From a candidate division BRC1 bacterium ADurb.Bin183 (lineage in GTDB: Bacteria; Sumerlaeota; Sumerlaeia; MWCT01): 64,000 nucleotides of DNA. The stretch covers positions 64,735 to 128,734 of the forward strand of contig MWCT01000007.1 in the NCBI GenBank assembly GCA_002070185.1. The letters run 5' to 3'. Both the position numbers and the translations under genes were made by a program. Positions 1 through 7,934 of this stretch are shown one piece after another (the first letter of the stretch is position 1; each line of letters starts with the position of its first letter). The notes beneath the pieces are model-generated. The model saw nothing but the letters and a program-made list of their open reading frames with translations, did no database searches and was not told the origin of the DNA.

Positions 1-3000
1 GAATAATCCACGCCAAAGAATTGAAATTTGAACGGAAGAGGATACTCCAATCCCATATCATCGCCTTCCAGCGAGAGTTTATTGCCGCCGTCACGCCAAT
101 TAAAAGTTTCCTGACCGCTGATGCTGTCCGTATATGTTGGGGTAAATGACGGCTCTGATGACTTGAGAAGATTGCCGCTCCATTCAATTCGCTTCTCGGC
201 TGAATTATAAAAGCAACCGCCGGTTGCGCTGCCATTAACAAACGTTGCATGGGCGGGAATCGGGTCAAAAAGTTGCAGCCCCGTTGCGTCATATTCCGTG
301 CTTTTATTAACCAGATATATGCTGTATGTGAGCGTATCGCCGGCGATCGCCTGCTTTTTATCCACTTTTTTAGTGGATTGGACAAGCGAAGGACCTTCGA
401 TTGTGGTTAGGGCGGCGCGCGTCAATTCTCCGCATGAATCGCCCGAGATATTTAGAATATTCTCAATCTGAATACCGGGAAATGTCACGCGATTCAGAAC
501 AGTCTGGAAGGTCATTATCCTTTCCTCGTTGGAGTTTAAAAACCCGTTCCATGTTAGCGTCTTTGTGTTTGATGTCCACTCCAGCCCGCCTGTTGCCGAG
601 TCTTCCAGATATGTCGCATATTCTGAAATGGAGTTATTTAAATGCACGCCATCAATCTTTGTGAGCCCGCTATTTCTAATCTTGATGGTATAAGTTAGTT
701 TATCATTTGGTTGCGCCGTTGCCTTGTCAACCGCAATGGTTGATTCAATGAGCGATGCGCGCAGCGAAAGGCTTTCAACATAATCTGCGGGCGAATCCGA
801 GATTCCTCCAAAGGCGAACAACCGTCCGCCAGAAAAAGCGGAGGAACATCCCGCGCGTCTTTTATCATTGAGCGGATATATAATCTCCCATTTATCCGCG
901 CGTATATCATAACGCTCCGCATCGGATAACCCAAACCATTCGTTTGAGCCCTCCTTGCCGCCGCCGCCAAAGACGTAAATATATGGATTGCCGTTTTCCA
1001 CGACCGCCTCGCAGCCGAACGAATGCCTTCCCTGCCTCATAGGCGAGACCGTTGTCCATGATTTTAGCAAAGGATTATATGATTCGACAATGGATAGATT
1101 TGGGAATCCGCCCAAAACGAATATTTTTCCATCTGCAGCAACCGCCTGCGCATGCGAGCGAGCGCCGCCCGGCATCGGCGAGAGCGATGTCCATTGCTCC
1201 GTATCCGCGTCATAGCAATATGCATAATCGGTATGGACAACTCCATTAAATCCGCCAAAGGTATAAAGCCGCCCTTGAAGCGATGCGCACGCGACGCCAT
1301 AAGCGAAGTATGGAAGGTTTGCTTTATATTCCCATGAGTCCGCGGTCGGATCGTAAACCTCAATAGCGGAAAGCTGCCGCGGGACTTGCTCTCGGTTGAA
1401 CCCGCCGACGACATAAATTTTGCCTCCCAAAACCGCCGCGCCCGCATTGGCGCATGGAATTGTCTTTGGCGCGCAGACCGTCCACCTTCCTGTGGCGACA
1501 TCATATCTTTCATTTAAATCAAGCACTTCAGCGGATTGCCAATCAAGCCCTCCGATGACATATACTTCGCATTCTTTTGGGCTTGCAGATACTTGCCGAT
1601 ATCTTCGCGTCATCATCTCCGCCTCATTGCGCCAGTTAACAAATGAAGCCGTTTTTATGAGATGGCTCGACTCCACCGCCAGATTTCCCTTTGACCCGAC
1701 TTTGAGAATGGCATTATCAAAGCCGAGCGGTTTGGCGGTATGAGGGACGTCAATCTTGATTGCTATTTTTTGGCTGCCGCATGGGGCGAGGGCGCCGGTT
1801 TCGGTAATCTGCGTTGTCAAATCCTCGCGCCAGATACTCGTATGCCAGTTGCCTCCCGCGATAGATAGATTGAAATTATCAGCCGTCTTTCCCATATTAT
1901 AGATAGTCTCATAACATATAATGGAACGCCCGATTTCTCCTTTGACCAAAACATCTCCCGGCGATACGCTCACGGCATTATTGGAAGGTTTGATGGCAAG
2001 CCAAGAGATGGCTTTTTCTAAAAGGAGCGAACGCTGATTATCAGGATTAACCGAGTCCAATCCGAACGATAAATAAATAAGCTTCCATGCAGGTGTTCCG
2101 CAATTGCTAACCGCAAGCCCGCCCAATTCGCCGTTATCATAATAAAAACATGGAACAGCCGCAGTATCCAGCGGAGAAATAACATCCGGCGTAAAACTCT
2201 TCGGCGCATTTTCCGGCAGAAAAACGCCAGCTCCGCCGAAAGCGATATTTGCCCCGCGCAATGCATTGGAGCCCGAACCGCCCGACGGCGCCGCATCATC
2301 TCTCACATAAGATGCCTTGAAATAATTCTTATAAAGGGCGGTATCCGAATCATACCGTCCGATGTTTTGCCCGCATAAAAGGAGTTTGCCGCCCGCATCC
2401 AGAAATCCCTTGAGCCTGTCCGCAGCCCCAACGGAATTGGGACTGAAATTCGATTGCGCCCAGATAACGACCTCATAAGCGATGAGCGTGTTCACGGAGG
2501 GCATTTCCCATGGCGCGCCGATGATGAGCGAATCAAATGAATAATCCGCATCATCCAACGCCCGCTGATAATATCCCAAGACTTGCCAGCCCTGATTCCA
2601 TGAATAAGAGCCTTCTGCGTCCACGAGAAGAATAGAAGGCGCGCTTGCCAGTTTGAAATCCATTTTGGTGGTTCCCGATATGGTAATCGTCTGGCGGGCG
2701 GAACGATGCGCGCTGCGCCCTGTTATCTTCAGGTTATAAGTTCCTGTGGGAACCATAAAAGAAAAATTCCCCGTCATCGTTGTGACCGATTGTCCCGTCT
2801 CTTTGATTGTTATTGTGCCAGGTATCGCAACGTTCGGATTAACGGCATCCACAATGCGTCCGCTGAATTGATAAACTGGTTTAGGTTTGAGAGTTGCATT
2901 CACAAGCGAAGCCAACCCGTTTTGAACTGTAACTCCATAAATATTTAGCGGCTCGTATTCGATATGTGAAAAGGCAACATCATAAACACCCGGAAAAAGC

Positions 3001-4676
3001 GGGAAGGCAAAAGAACCATCCGCTCTGGTGAAGGTGGTGATGTTATCATTGGGCGATGTCTGCAAACTCGCCTGAACTCTGACGCCTTGAATAGCCTTTG
3101 CATTATCCGAGCGCGTCGCCGAACCTTTGATAATACTGCCTGCCCGCAGGATGCTCATAGCGCGCAAGGCGTTGATATAACCCCATCCAAAAGTGTTGTC
3201 AGGACCCGCCTCGCCCAAATCCTTGCAGGAGGAACGCATGACTCTATCGAGGATGTCTATATGAAGTTTGGGTTCAGCGGAACGTAGCAATGCAAACACG
3301 CCCGCCGCATGAGCCGCCGCAATTGCCGTCCCCGAATAACCGCCCTCATATTGTCCAGAGGGAATACAGCCGAAAACATCAACTCCCGGCGCGCATGCGT
3401 CGGGTTTGATTGCTCCATAAAACGAAGGACCTCGACCGCTCAGATTGTAAATTTTTCCCCACTTATCAACCGCTCCAACGGAAAAAACCTCCGGCAGAGA
3501 ACCGGGACTTGCCGCCCCGCCGGGCGCGTCGCCAACATCGCCCGCCGGAGCGACGACAATAATCCCCGCCGCCTTTAGCGCTTGGATATTCGCCCTGAAC
3601 GTTTCATCCAAAGGATTCATCGTGCTAAAGCTGCAAAACACAATATGCGGCGCCATTGCAGGGTTTGCCTTTGCCGCCTGCCCGCTTAAATCTGTGGGAG
3701 CAATAAGCCACTGGAAACATTTCATCATCATAATATTGTCGCGATATGTGCCGCTTGTCTGAAGCCCCGAAGGCGTGACCGCCATCCATCGCGCGCCCGG
3801 CGCAACACCGGTCTGAGCGTGCATACTCTTGCCATCGCCAACAGCGCACCCCATTGTGAAAGTCCCAAGCGAGCCCGAATCTGTCGGCGCATTAGTTTGG
3901 CTGGCTCCGTAGTCGGCTCCGTATAATTTGCCGTTCATGCTAAACCAATTGTAGGCGTGGCTGGCGGTGGCGCCATTCCAACCGCGATAGGATGATTTAA
4001 GCGCAGGGTGATCCCATTGCACGCCGGATGAAATGGAGGCTATCACCACGCCCTCGCCGCGAACGCCGTATTCCGACCAGACGCGCTCCGCATCAACAAC
4101 ATCAACATTCCAGTTATAAGCGGAAAGGCGCAAATCTTCGGATTCTTTTAACGCATTATCAGGAGAAAATGAAATGGGGGCAGGCGCCACAGGATAATTT
4201 GGCGTCAGCCTTGCCACTTCTTCAAGGGCGGCAATGGTATAAGCGGCGGTTAGGTCGCCGCGCACAGCCACTGTGTTTGTCAAAAAAAACGACTGCCAAC
4301 CGGAAACATGACCCTCTGACTCAAGGCTTTTGAGGAGCGCGATTAACGCTTTTTGGGATTTATCGGCGGCGGAACGAAGGGCGTTGCAGACCGCCCGCGT
4401 CTGTTCATTGGGAGATTTAATGTCAGCGGGCAATTCTGCTTTTTCTCCCAGCCAAACGATGAATGTAGCCATCCTATAATCTTCTGGCATGGTTTTAGCG
4501 GAAAAGTTCGCCGCCTCGTGAGAATTGCGCCCAGTTGCGAGCATTTCTTGGAGGTCAGGCGCAATCTTTTTCAGAACAGGCGCAGCAGCATATCCGTCAG
4601 CTTTCCATAATAAAAGAACTGTAAGAATGAAAGACAACATAACACACCGAGAAAACAAGCAAGATTTCTTCATCAT
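1..4676 (-). CDS. Giant secreted subtilase-like pseudopeptidase with Kelch and DUF11 repeats (C-terminus beyond the window)
   Basis: The frame is open from ATG 4676 (or 4673) to the window edge, about 1558 codons, and the C-terminus is missing. Order: signal peptide (about 1-30), an I9/bacillopeptidase F-like propeptide (about 55-180), an S8 domain (about 200-480), two carboxypeptidase-regulatory-like beta modules (about 500-660), a DUF4350/glutamine-amidotransferase-like stretch, six or so Kelch motifs (about 1020-1290) and two DUF11 repeats. The S8 blocks are easy to recognise, but the catalytic positions are changed. The Asp block reads ASISSGVQWDHPAL (Ser216 for Asp), the His block SLGTFTMG (Leu270 for His), the oxyanion block PAGDVG (Asp380 for Asn) and the Ser block GTAIAAAHAAG (Ala451 for Ser). 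I read these codons directly and they are all in one frame. The fold is probably kept without proteolysis, giving a surface binding or structural protein. It is divergently oriented from the lipoprotein at 4869. Confidence 0.88.
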   Translation of the reverse strand, partial: MMKKSCLFSRCVMLSFILTVLLLWKADGYAAAPVLKKIAPDLQEMLATGRNSHEAANFSAKTMPEDYRMATFIVWLGEKAELPADIKSPNEQTRAVCNALRSAADKSQKALIALLKSLESEGHVSGWQSFFLTNTVAVRGDLTAAYTIAALEEVARLTPNYPVAPAPISFSPDNALKESEDLRLSAYNWNVDVVDAERVWSEYGVRGEGVVIASISSGVQWDHPALKSSYRGWNGATASHAYNWFSMNGKLYGADYGASQTNAPTDSGSLGTFTMGCAVGDGKSMHAQTGVAPGARWMAVTPSGLQTSGTYRDNIMMMKCFQWLIAPTDLSGQAAKANPAMAPHIVFCSFSTMNPLDETFRANIQALKAAGIIVVAPAGDVGDAPGGAASPGSLPEVFSVGAVDKWGKIYNLSGRGPSFYGAIKPDACAPGVDVFGCIPSGQYEGGYSGTAIAAAHAAGVFALLRSAEPKLHIDILDRVMRSSCKDLGEAGPDNTFGWGYINALRAMSILRAGSIIKGSATRSDNAKAIQGVRVQASLQTSPNDNITTFTRADGSFAFPLFPGVYDVAFSHIEYEPLNIYGVTVQNGLASLVNATLKPKPVYQFSGRIVDAVNPNVAIPGTITIKETGQSVTTMTGNFSFMVPTGTYNLKITGRSAHRSARQTITISGTTKMDFKLASAPSILLVDAEGSYSWNQGWQVLGYYQRALDDADYSFDSLIIGAPWEMPSVNTLIAYEVVIWAQSNFSPNSVGAADRLKGFLDAGGKLLLCGQNIGRYDSDTALYKNYFKASYVRDDAAPSGGSGSNALRGANIAFGGAGVFLPENAPKSFTPDVISPLDTAAVPCFYYDNGELGGLAVSNCGTPAWKLIYLSFGLDSVNPDNQRSLLLEKAISWLAIKPSNNAVSVSPGDVLVKGEIGRSIICYETIYNMGKTADNFNLSIAGGNWHTSIWREDLTTQITETGALAPCGSQKIAIKIDVPHTAKPLGFDNAILKVGSKGNLAVESSHLIKTASFVNWRNEAEMMTRRYRQVSASPKECEVYVIGGLDWQSAEVLDLNERYDVATGRWTVCAPKTIPCANAGAAVLGGKIYVVGGFNREQVPRQLSAIEVYDPTADSWEYKANLPYFAYGVACASLQGRLYTFGGFNGVVHTDYAYCYDADTEQWTSLSPMPGGARSHAQAVAADGKIFVLGGFPNLSIVESYNPLLKSWTTVSPMRQGRHSFGCEAVVENGNPYIYVFGGGGKEGSNEWFGLSDAERYDIRADKWEIIYPLNDKRRAGCSSAFSGGRLFAFGGISDSPADYVESLSLRASLIESTIAVDKATAQPNDKLTYTIKIRNSGLTKIDGVHLNNSISEYATYLEDSATGGLEWTSNTKTLTWNGFLNSNEERIMTFQTVLNRVTFPGIQIENILNISGDSCGELTRAALTTIEGPSLVQSTKKVDKKQAIAGDTLTYSIYLVNKSTEYDATGLQLFDPIPAHATFVNGSATGGCFYNSAEKRIEWSGNLLKSSEPSFTPTYTDSISGQETFNWRDGGNKLSLEGDDMGLEYPLPFKFQFFGVDY

Positions 4677-4820
4677 TATCGAATAATTCCCCGATTTTAT
4701 AAAATCAAATAATATAATGAATTAGAGAAATTATATCAAACCTTTCAATGTCAAGCAAGAGTTGGAAAAACACGCGCTTTCAAAAAAATAATTAAAATTA
4801 ATTTTACAACCAAACCTTCT

Positions 4821-4848
4821 TTGAAAGGATTTGGTCTATGTTTATAAC
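4821..4848 (+). promoter_or_regulatory. Candidate sigma70-type promoter for the lipoprotein/secretin genes
   Basis: TTGAAA (4821-4826) and TATAAC (4843-4848) are separated by 16 bases, about 20 bases upstream of the ATG at 4869. It lies in the 192-base divergent gap after the start of the pseudopeptidase. The remainder of the gap is AT-rich and shows nothing else. Confidence 0.45.
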
Positions 4849-4868
4849 TTAAAATTTGCGGAAATAGA

Positions 4869-5819
4869 ATGGTTAAGAAAGCATCCACAAAACTGATTCT
4901 TGTCCTTCTACTTGCAGCCGGGGCGTTATTAGCAGGATGTGCCAGCTACCAGCGAACCATTTTCTCCCCGTCCATAAAATCGGCTCAGCAGGATTTCAAC
5001 AATCAAAATTATGAAAGCGCAGTAGCAAAATATCAACAACTTGCCCTGACCCATCCGGACGAAAAAAAGAGACAATTCTTTATCATGCAAAAAGGGCGCG
5101 CCCTCTACCTGATGCGTTCTTACCATGATTCCGAAGCGACGTTTCGAGATTATCTCCGCAATTACCCCGACGGATTGTATCTCGATGAATCGGAATCCTA
5201 TCTGACAAAAATCCAGTCCCTCCGCGCAGAAAAAGATAGAAAAGATTTGCTCAAAAGGGAACAGATTGAAGGGGATATACGACTCCTCCGCCGGGTGATT
5301 GAAAATGATCCCTACAACGCTCAAGCGCAATACCAACTTGCCAGCAAATACTGGGATATTGAACAATACGACGAGGCAGCCCGCCACTACCTGCGCGCCG
5401 GCGAAATAGACGCCGCCCTTAAGGAAAGCGAACTTATCAAAAACCGCCTTATGATTGACGAATCCGGCGCGGCGGTGCCTATTACCCCGGAGCGCCAGAA
5501 ATTATTGGAGCAGGAGAAAAACCCGCTCGTGGTTTTTGATGTTCATTCTTATCAGCAACGCGCCAAGCCGGAGGTTCTGGGCGCCTCCAAGGCTTTGAGC
5601 ACGGTGACAGGCAAAGTCCGAAACCAGAGCAGCCGAGTCATACGAAACGCCACTGTCAATGTCAATTACTACAACGTTCGACACGAAATTCTGGATACGC
5701 AGGTTTATTATATAGGCACCATGGGACCGAAGGAGGTCCGCGCCTTTCTTGTGAACGGACAGAACTTTGATAGTATTCACAATGTTGACCAATTTGAGTG
5801 CCATACCTTTTTTCAATAA
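4869..5819 (+). CDS. TPR lipoprotein with C-terminal FxLYD-type domain
   Basis: A 316-aa predicted lipoprotein. A hydrophobic signal ends in the lipobox LLAGC, with Cys24 as the lipidated residue. Two tetratricopeptide-like stretches follow: residues about 38-110, with the pattern ALYLMRSYHDSEATFRDYL, and about 135-185, with AQYQLASKYWDIEQYDEAA. The C-terminal 90 residues resemble an FxLYD beta domain (TGKVRNQSSRVIRNATVNV). It begins the set with the two secretins, and the next gene starts 2 bases after the stop. TPR lipoproteins beside secretins often act as pilotins or assembly factors, so that role is inferred from context. BamD is another TPR lipoprotein, but the FxLYD tail and the secretin neighbours fit it less well. 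Confidence 0.8.
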   Translation: MVKKASTKLILVLLLAAGALLAGCASYQRTIFSPSIKSAQQDFNNQNYESAVAKYQQLALTHPDEKKRQFFIMQKGRALYLMRSYHDSEATFRDYLRNYPDGLYLDESESYLTKIQSLRAEKDRKDLLKREQIEGDIRLLRRVIENDPYNAQAQYQLASKYWDIEQYDEAARHYLRAGEIDAALKESELIKNRLMIDESGAAVPITPERQKLLEQEKNPLVVFDVHSYQQRAKPEVLGASKALSTVTGKVRNQSSRVIRNATVNVNYYNVRHEILDTQVYYIGTMGPKEVRAFLVNGQNFDSIHNVDQFECHTFFQ

Positions 5820-5821
5820 GA

Positions 5822-6901
5822 ATGAGGATGATGAAACACCGCCGAAAATTATTCGTTCTTCAGATTCTTCTCCTTTCCCTGCTGCCGGGCTTTTCCTTGA
5901 TTGCGCAGGATGAAATGACGACTGCCACATTGGCGCAATCTGATATAACGACATCATCAATGGCGCTGGCTGAGGCGACAACAACCGCATTGGCGCAAGA
6001 TGAAATGACGACTGCTGCATTGGCGCAATCTGATATAACAACATCAACAATGGCGCTGGCTGAGGCGACAACAGCCGCATTAGCGCAGGATGAAATGCCA
6101 GATACAACGACAACGGAACTTTTAACGCCGCGAAAACGCGAAAGCACACAAGTGCGCATTCATGCTAAAGTCTTGGAGTGGACAACCGACCTCAGCGATG
6201 AATACGGCTTCCGTGTTTTTTACAATCGCTCAGCCGATTCGGGAAACATTTTGCAATCGGCTGATATGACCTATCCGATGTCATCTATGACTGAGTTTGG
6301 GGCAAGGGCTTTTCTGGATCGTATGTCGGCAGGGAGCGGCTCGTTTGATGCCATGATTGAATGCCTTGAACAATTTGGTTCTGTTGAGGTTTTAAGCGAG
6401 CCAAGCATCATTTGTCCCGTAGTGACGGATGCTCCCAAAGAGGAACCTTATCAGGCGCGCATCACAACCGGGGCAAGGATGCCATTTGAAAAAGCCCAGT
6501 CTGTCGGCAACAGCATCGTGCAGGTGACAGATTTTCGCGATGTCGGCGTCACCTTGAATGTTGGCGTTCGCAAGATTATTGATGACCGATATATTCAACT
6601 GGTAGTTATGGTTAATGTGAAAAATCTGGCAGGATATATCTCCGTGGGAACGAACCAAAGCGGCAATCCCATGCTGGTTCCGCAGCTGACCTCCCGCGAA
6701 ATCACGAACCTGCTCCTTGCAGAAAATGAAAAAACTATGATAACTGGGTTGCTCGTCACAGAATCAAAGACTCAATCATCTTCGGGCGTTCCTTGGCTTT
6801 CAAAAATCCCGATTATCACACACTTTTTAGGAAATAAGTTGAAAATTCAAAAACGGCAGGAACTGGTATTTCTATTGCGCCCGGAGATCATCTATGATTG
6901 A
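5822..6901 (+). CDS. Compact secretin-domain protein (GspD/PilQ C-domain) with decapeptide-repeat linker
   Basis: About 359 aa. The start is uncertain between ATG 5822, 5828 and 5831; all lie just before the signal sequence KLFVLQILLLSLLPGFSLIA. Residues about 28-95 are a low-complexity Thr/Ala-rich run of decapeptide repeats. After it comes a region typical of secretin C-domains: VEVLSEPSIICP, a gate-like stretch, a GYISVGTNQSG segment, and the closing NLLLAENEKTMITGLLV ... VPWLSKIPIITHFLG ... QELVFLLRPEII. The N0/N1-type ring domains of full-length secretins (500-700 aa) are missing, so the protein is about half the usual length. It follows the lipoprotein directly and overlaps or abuts the second secretin. 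It is probably an outer-membrane channel component. Which system it serves is not shown. Confidence 0.82.
   Translation: MRMMKHRRKLFVLQILLLSLLPGFSLIAQDEMTTATLAQSDITTSSMALAEATTTALAQDEMTTAALAQSDITTSTMALAEATTAALAQDEMPDTTTTELLTPRKRESTQVRIHAKVLEWTTDLSDEYGFRVFYNRSADSGNILQSADMTYPMSSMTEFGARAFLDRMSAGSGSFDAMIECLEQFGSVEVLSEPSIICPVVTDAPKEEPYQARITTGARMPFEKAQSVGNSIVQVTDFRDVGVTLNVGVRKIIDDRYIQLVVMVNVKNLAGYISVGTNQSGNPMLVPQLTSREITNLLLAENEKTMITGLLVTESKTQSSSGVPWLSKIPIITHFLGNKLKIQKRQELVFLLRPEIIYD
5903..6099 (+). repeat. In-frame tandem repeat: 30-bp subunits in a 90-bp higher-order unit
   Basis: Unit starts at 5903, 5993 and 6083 give an exact 90-base period, with the third copy partial. Each 90-base unit is itself three diverged 30-base subunits, coding decapeptides of the form A-[QL]-x-[DE]-x-T-T-x-x-[LM], such as AQDEMTTATL, AQSDITTSSM and ALAEATTTAL. 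The repeat lies between the signal peptide and the secretin domain, and probably acts as a flexible periplasmic linker. Confidence 0.9.
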
Positions 6902-6938
6902 TGCTCTGGGGTTTTGTGAAGGTTGGAAAAAAAGAGTT

Positions 6939-7931
6939 ATGCCAAGCAAAAAATTCAAAATCCTATATCCTCTCCCAATGATAATATTCGCGCTTATCAT
7001 CATCTTTGCCGTAAGCGCCGTAGCCGATGAAGCTGTTCTCGATTTTGAAAATGATCTGGATACTCGTCAAATCGCCATCGAGGCTCTGGTCGTGGAAATT
7101 AACGAGGACTATACGCGGGATCTCGGAATCACATACACTTTCGTGCGCGACGATGATAAATCCCCGGGAAATAATCTGCGCGCCTTGGATTTTCGTTTCC
7201 CATTCCGCCCCGATTTATCCGGCGTTTCCACGTTTAATTCCAGCGGTAATGATTACAGCATCGGTCGTTCTTATCAACTCCCCGGTATTGGGGTAAAACT
7301 CAGCGGGATGGATATAGGACCCGGCAAACTCTCCGGCAATATGCGCGCTCTTTTGAAAGACGGAAAGGCTGATATCCGAGCCCATGCCATTGCCGTCGCG
7401 CTTCACAATACCCACGTCACGATTGAAACGGTTGATGAGGTCCCGTTTCAAGATGTGAGATATGATACGGACCGTAAGGAAAACAAACTTGACGTGACTT
7501 ATGAAAAAGTCGGCGTGAAGTTGAAGGCGCGTCCGGTTATCAAGGACATCAACAAAGGTCGCATCAACCTGCTTATTAATGAAGTCAACCTTTCTAACGT
7601 AAGCGGATTTGTAACTCTTCAACAAGTCAACCGACCCATTATTGCCAAATCGAGCGCCAACACCAGCGTGGATATCACATCCGGCGAGACCTTTGTGCTC
7701 GGCGGATTCAAAATCAGACGAGATGTCACCACAGAGAGCGGCATCCCTTTGTTGAGAAGCATTCCTTATCTGGGTTATCTATTTAAAAACAATAGAAAGA
7801 TTGAAGAGAACAAAGATATCTTATTCTTCCTGACGCCTTATCTCCTCAATCCAAGCGCCAGCCCCATCCTGCCTTATGATTTCCGGCACGGCAAATTCCT
7901 CGAAGTCAAGGAAAGTCCAGTTAAATATTAA
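6939..7931 (+). CDS. Second compact secretin-domain protein
   Basis: About 330 aa from ATG 6939. An in-frame ATG at 6894 overlaps the previous gene by 8 bases, but it would put 15 polar residues before the signal segment, so 6939 is preferred. The hydrophobic stretch ILYPLPMIIFALIIIFAVSA is followed by the secretin entry motif IEALVVEINEDYTRDLGITY. The rest is a beta-rich domain that ends with the canonical SANTSVDITSGETFVLGGF ... GIPLLRSIPYLGYLF ... ILFFLTPYLL. As in its neighbour, the usual N-domains are absent. The two paralogues are diverged, so a mixed or paired ring is possible but inferred. The gene ends 3 bases from the convergent glycosidase gene with no visible terminator. Confidence 0.82.
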   Translation: MPSKKFKILYPLPMIIFALIIIFAVSAVADEAVLDFENDLDTRQIAIEALVVEINEDYTRDLGITYTFVRDDDKSPGNNLRALDFRFPFRPDLSGVSTFNSSGNDYSIGRSYQLPGIGVKLSGMDIGPGKLSGNMRALLKDGKADIRAHAIAVALHNTHVTIETVDEVPFQDVRYDTDRKENKLDVTYEKVGVKLKARPVIKDINKGRINLLINEVNLSNVSGFVTLQQVNRPIIAKSSANTSVDITSGETFVLGGFKIRRDVTTESGIPLLRSIPYLGYLFKNNRKIEENKDILFFLTPYLLNPSASPILPYDFRHGKFLEVKESPVKY

Positions 7932-7934
7932 CCC

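Noticed and set aside
5860..6159. 99-aa minus-strand frame rich in Ala/Val/Ser repeats
   Set aside because: It is the reverse strand of the decapeptide repeat in the secretin gene, so its repeated look is inherited from that.
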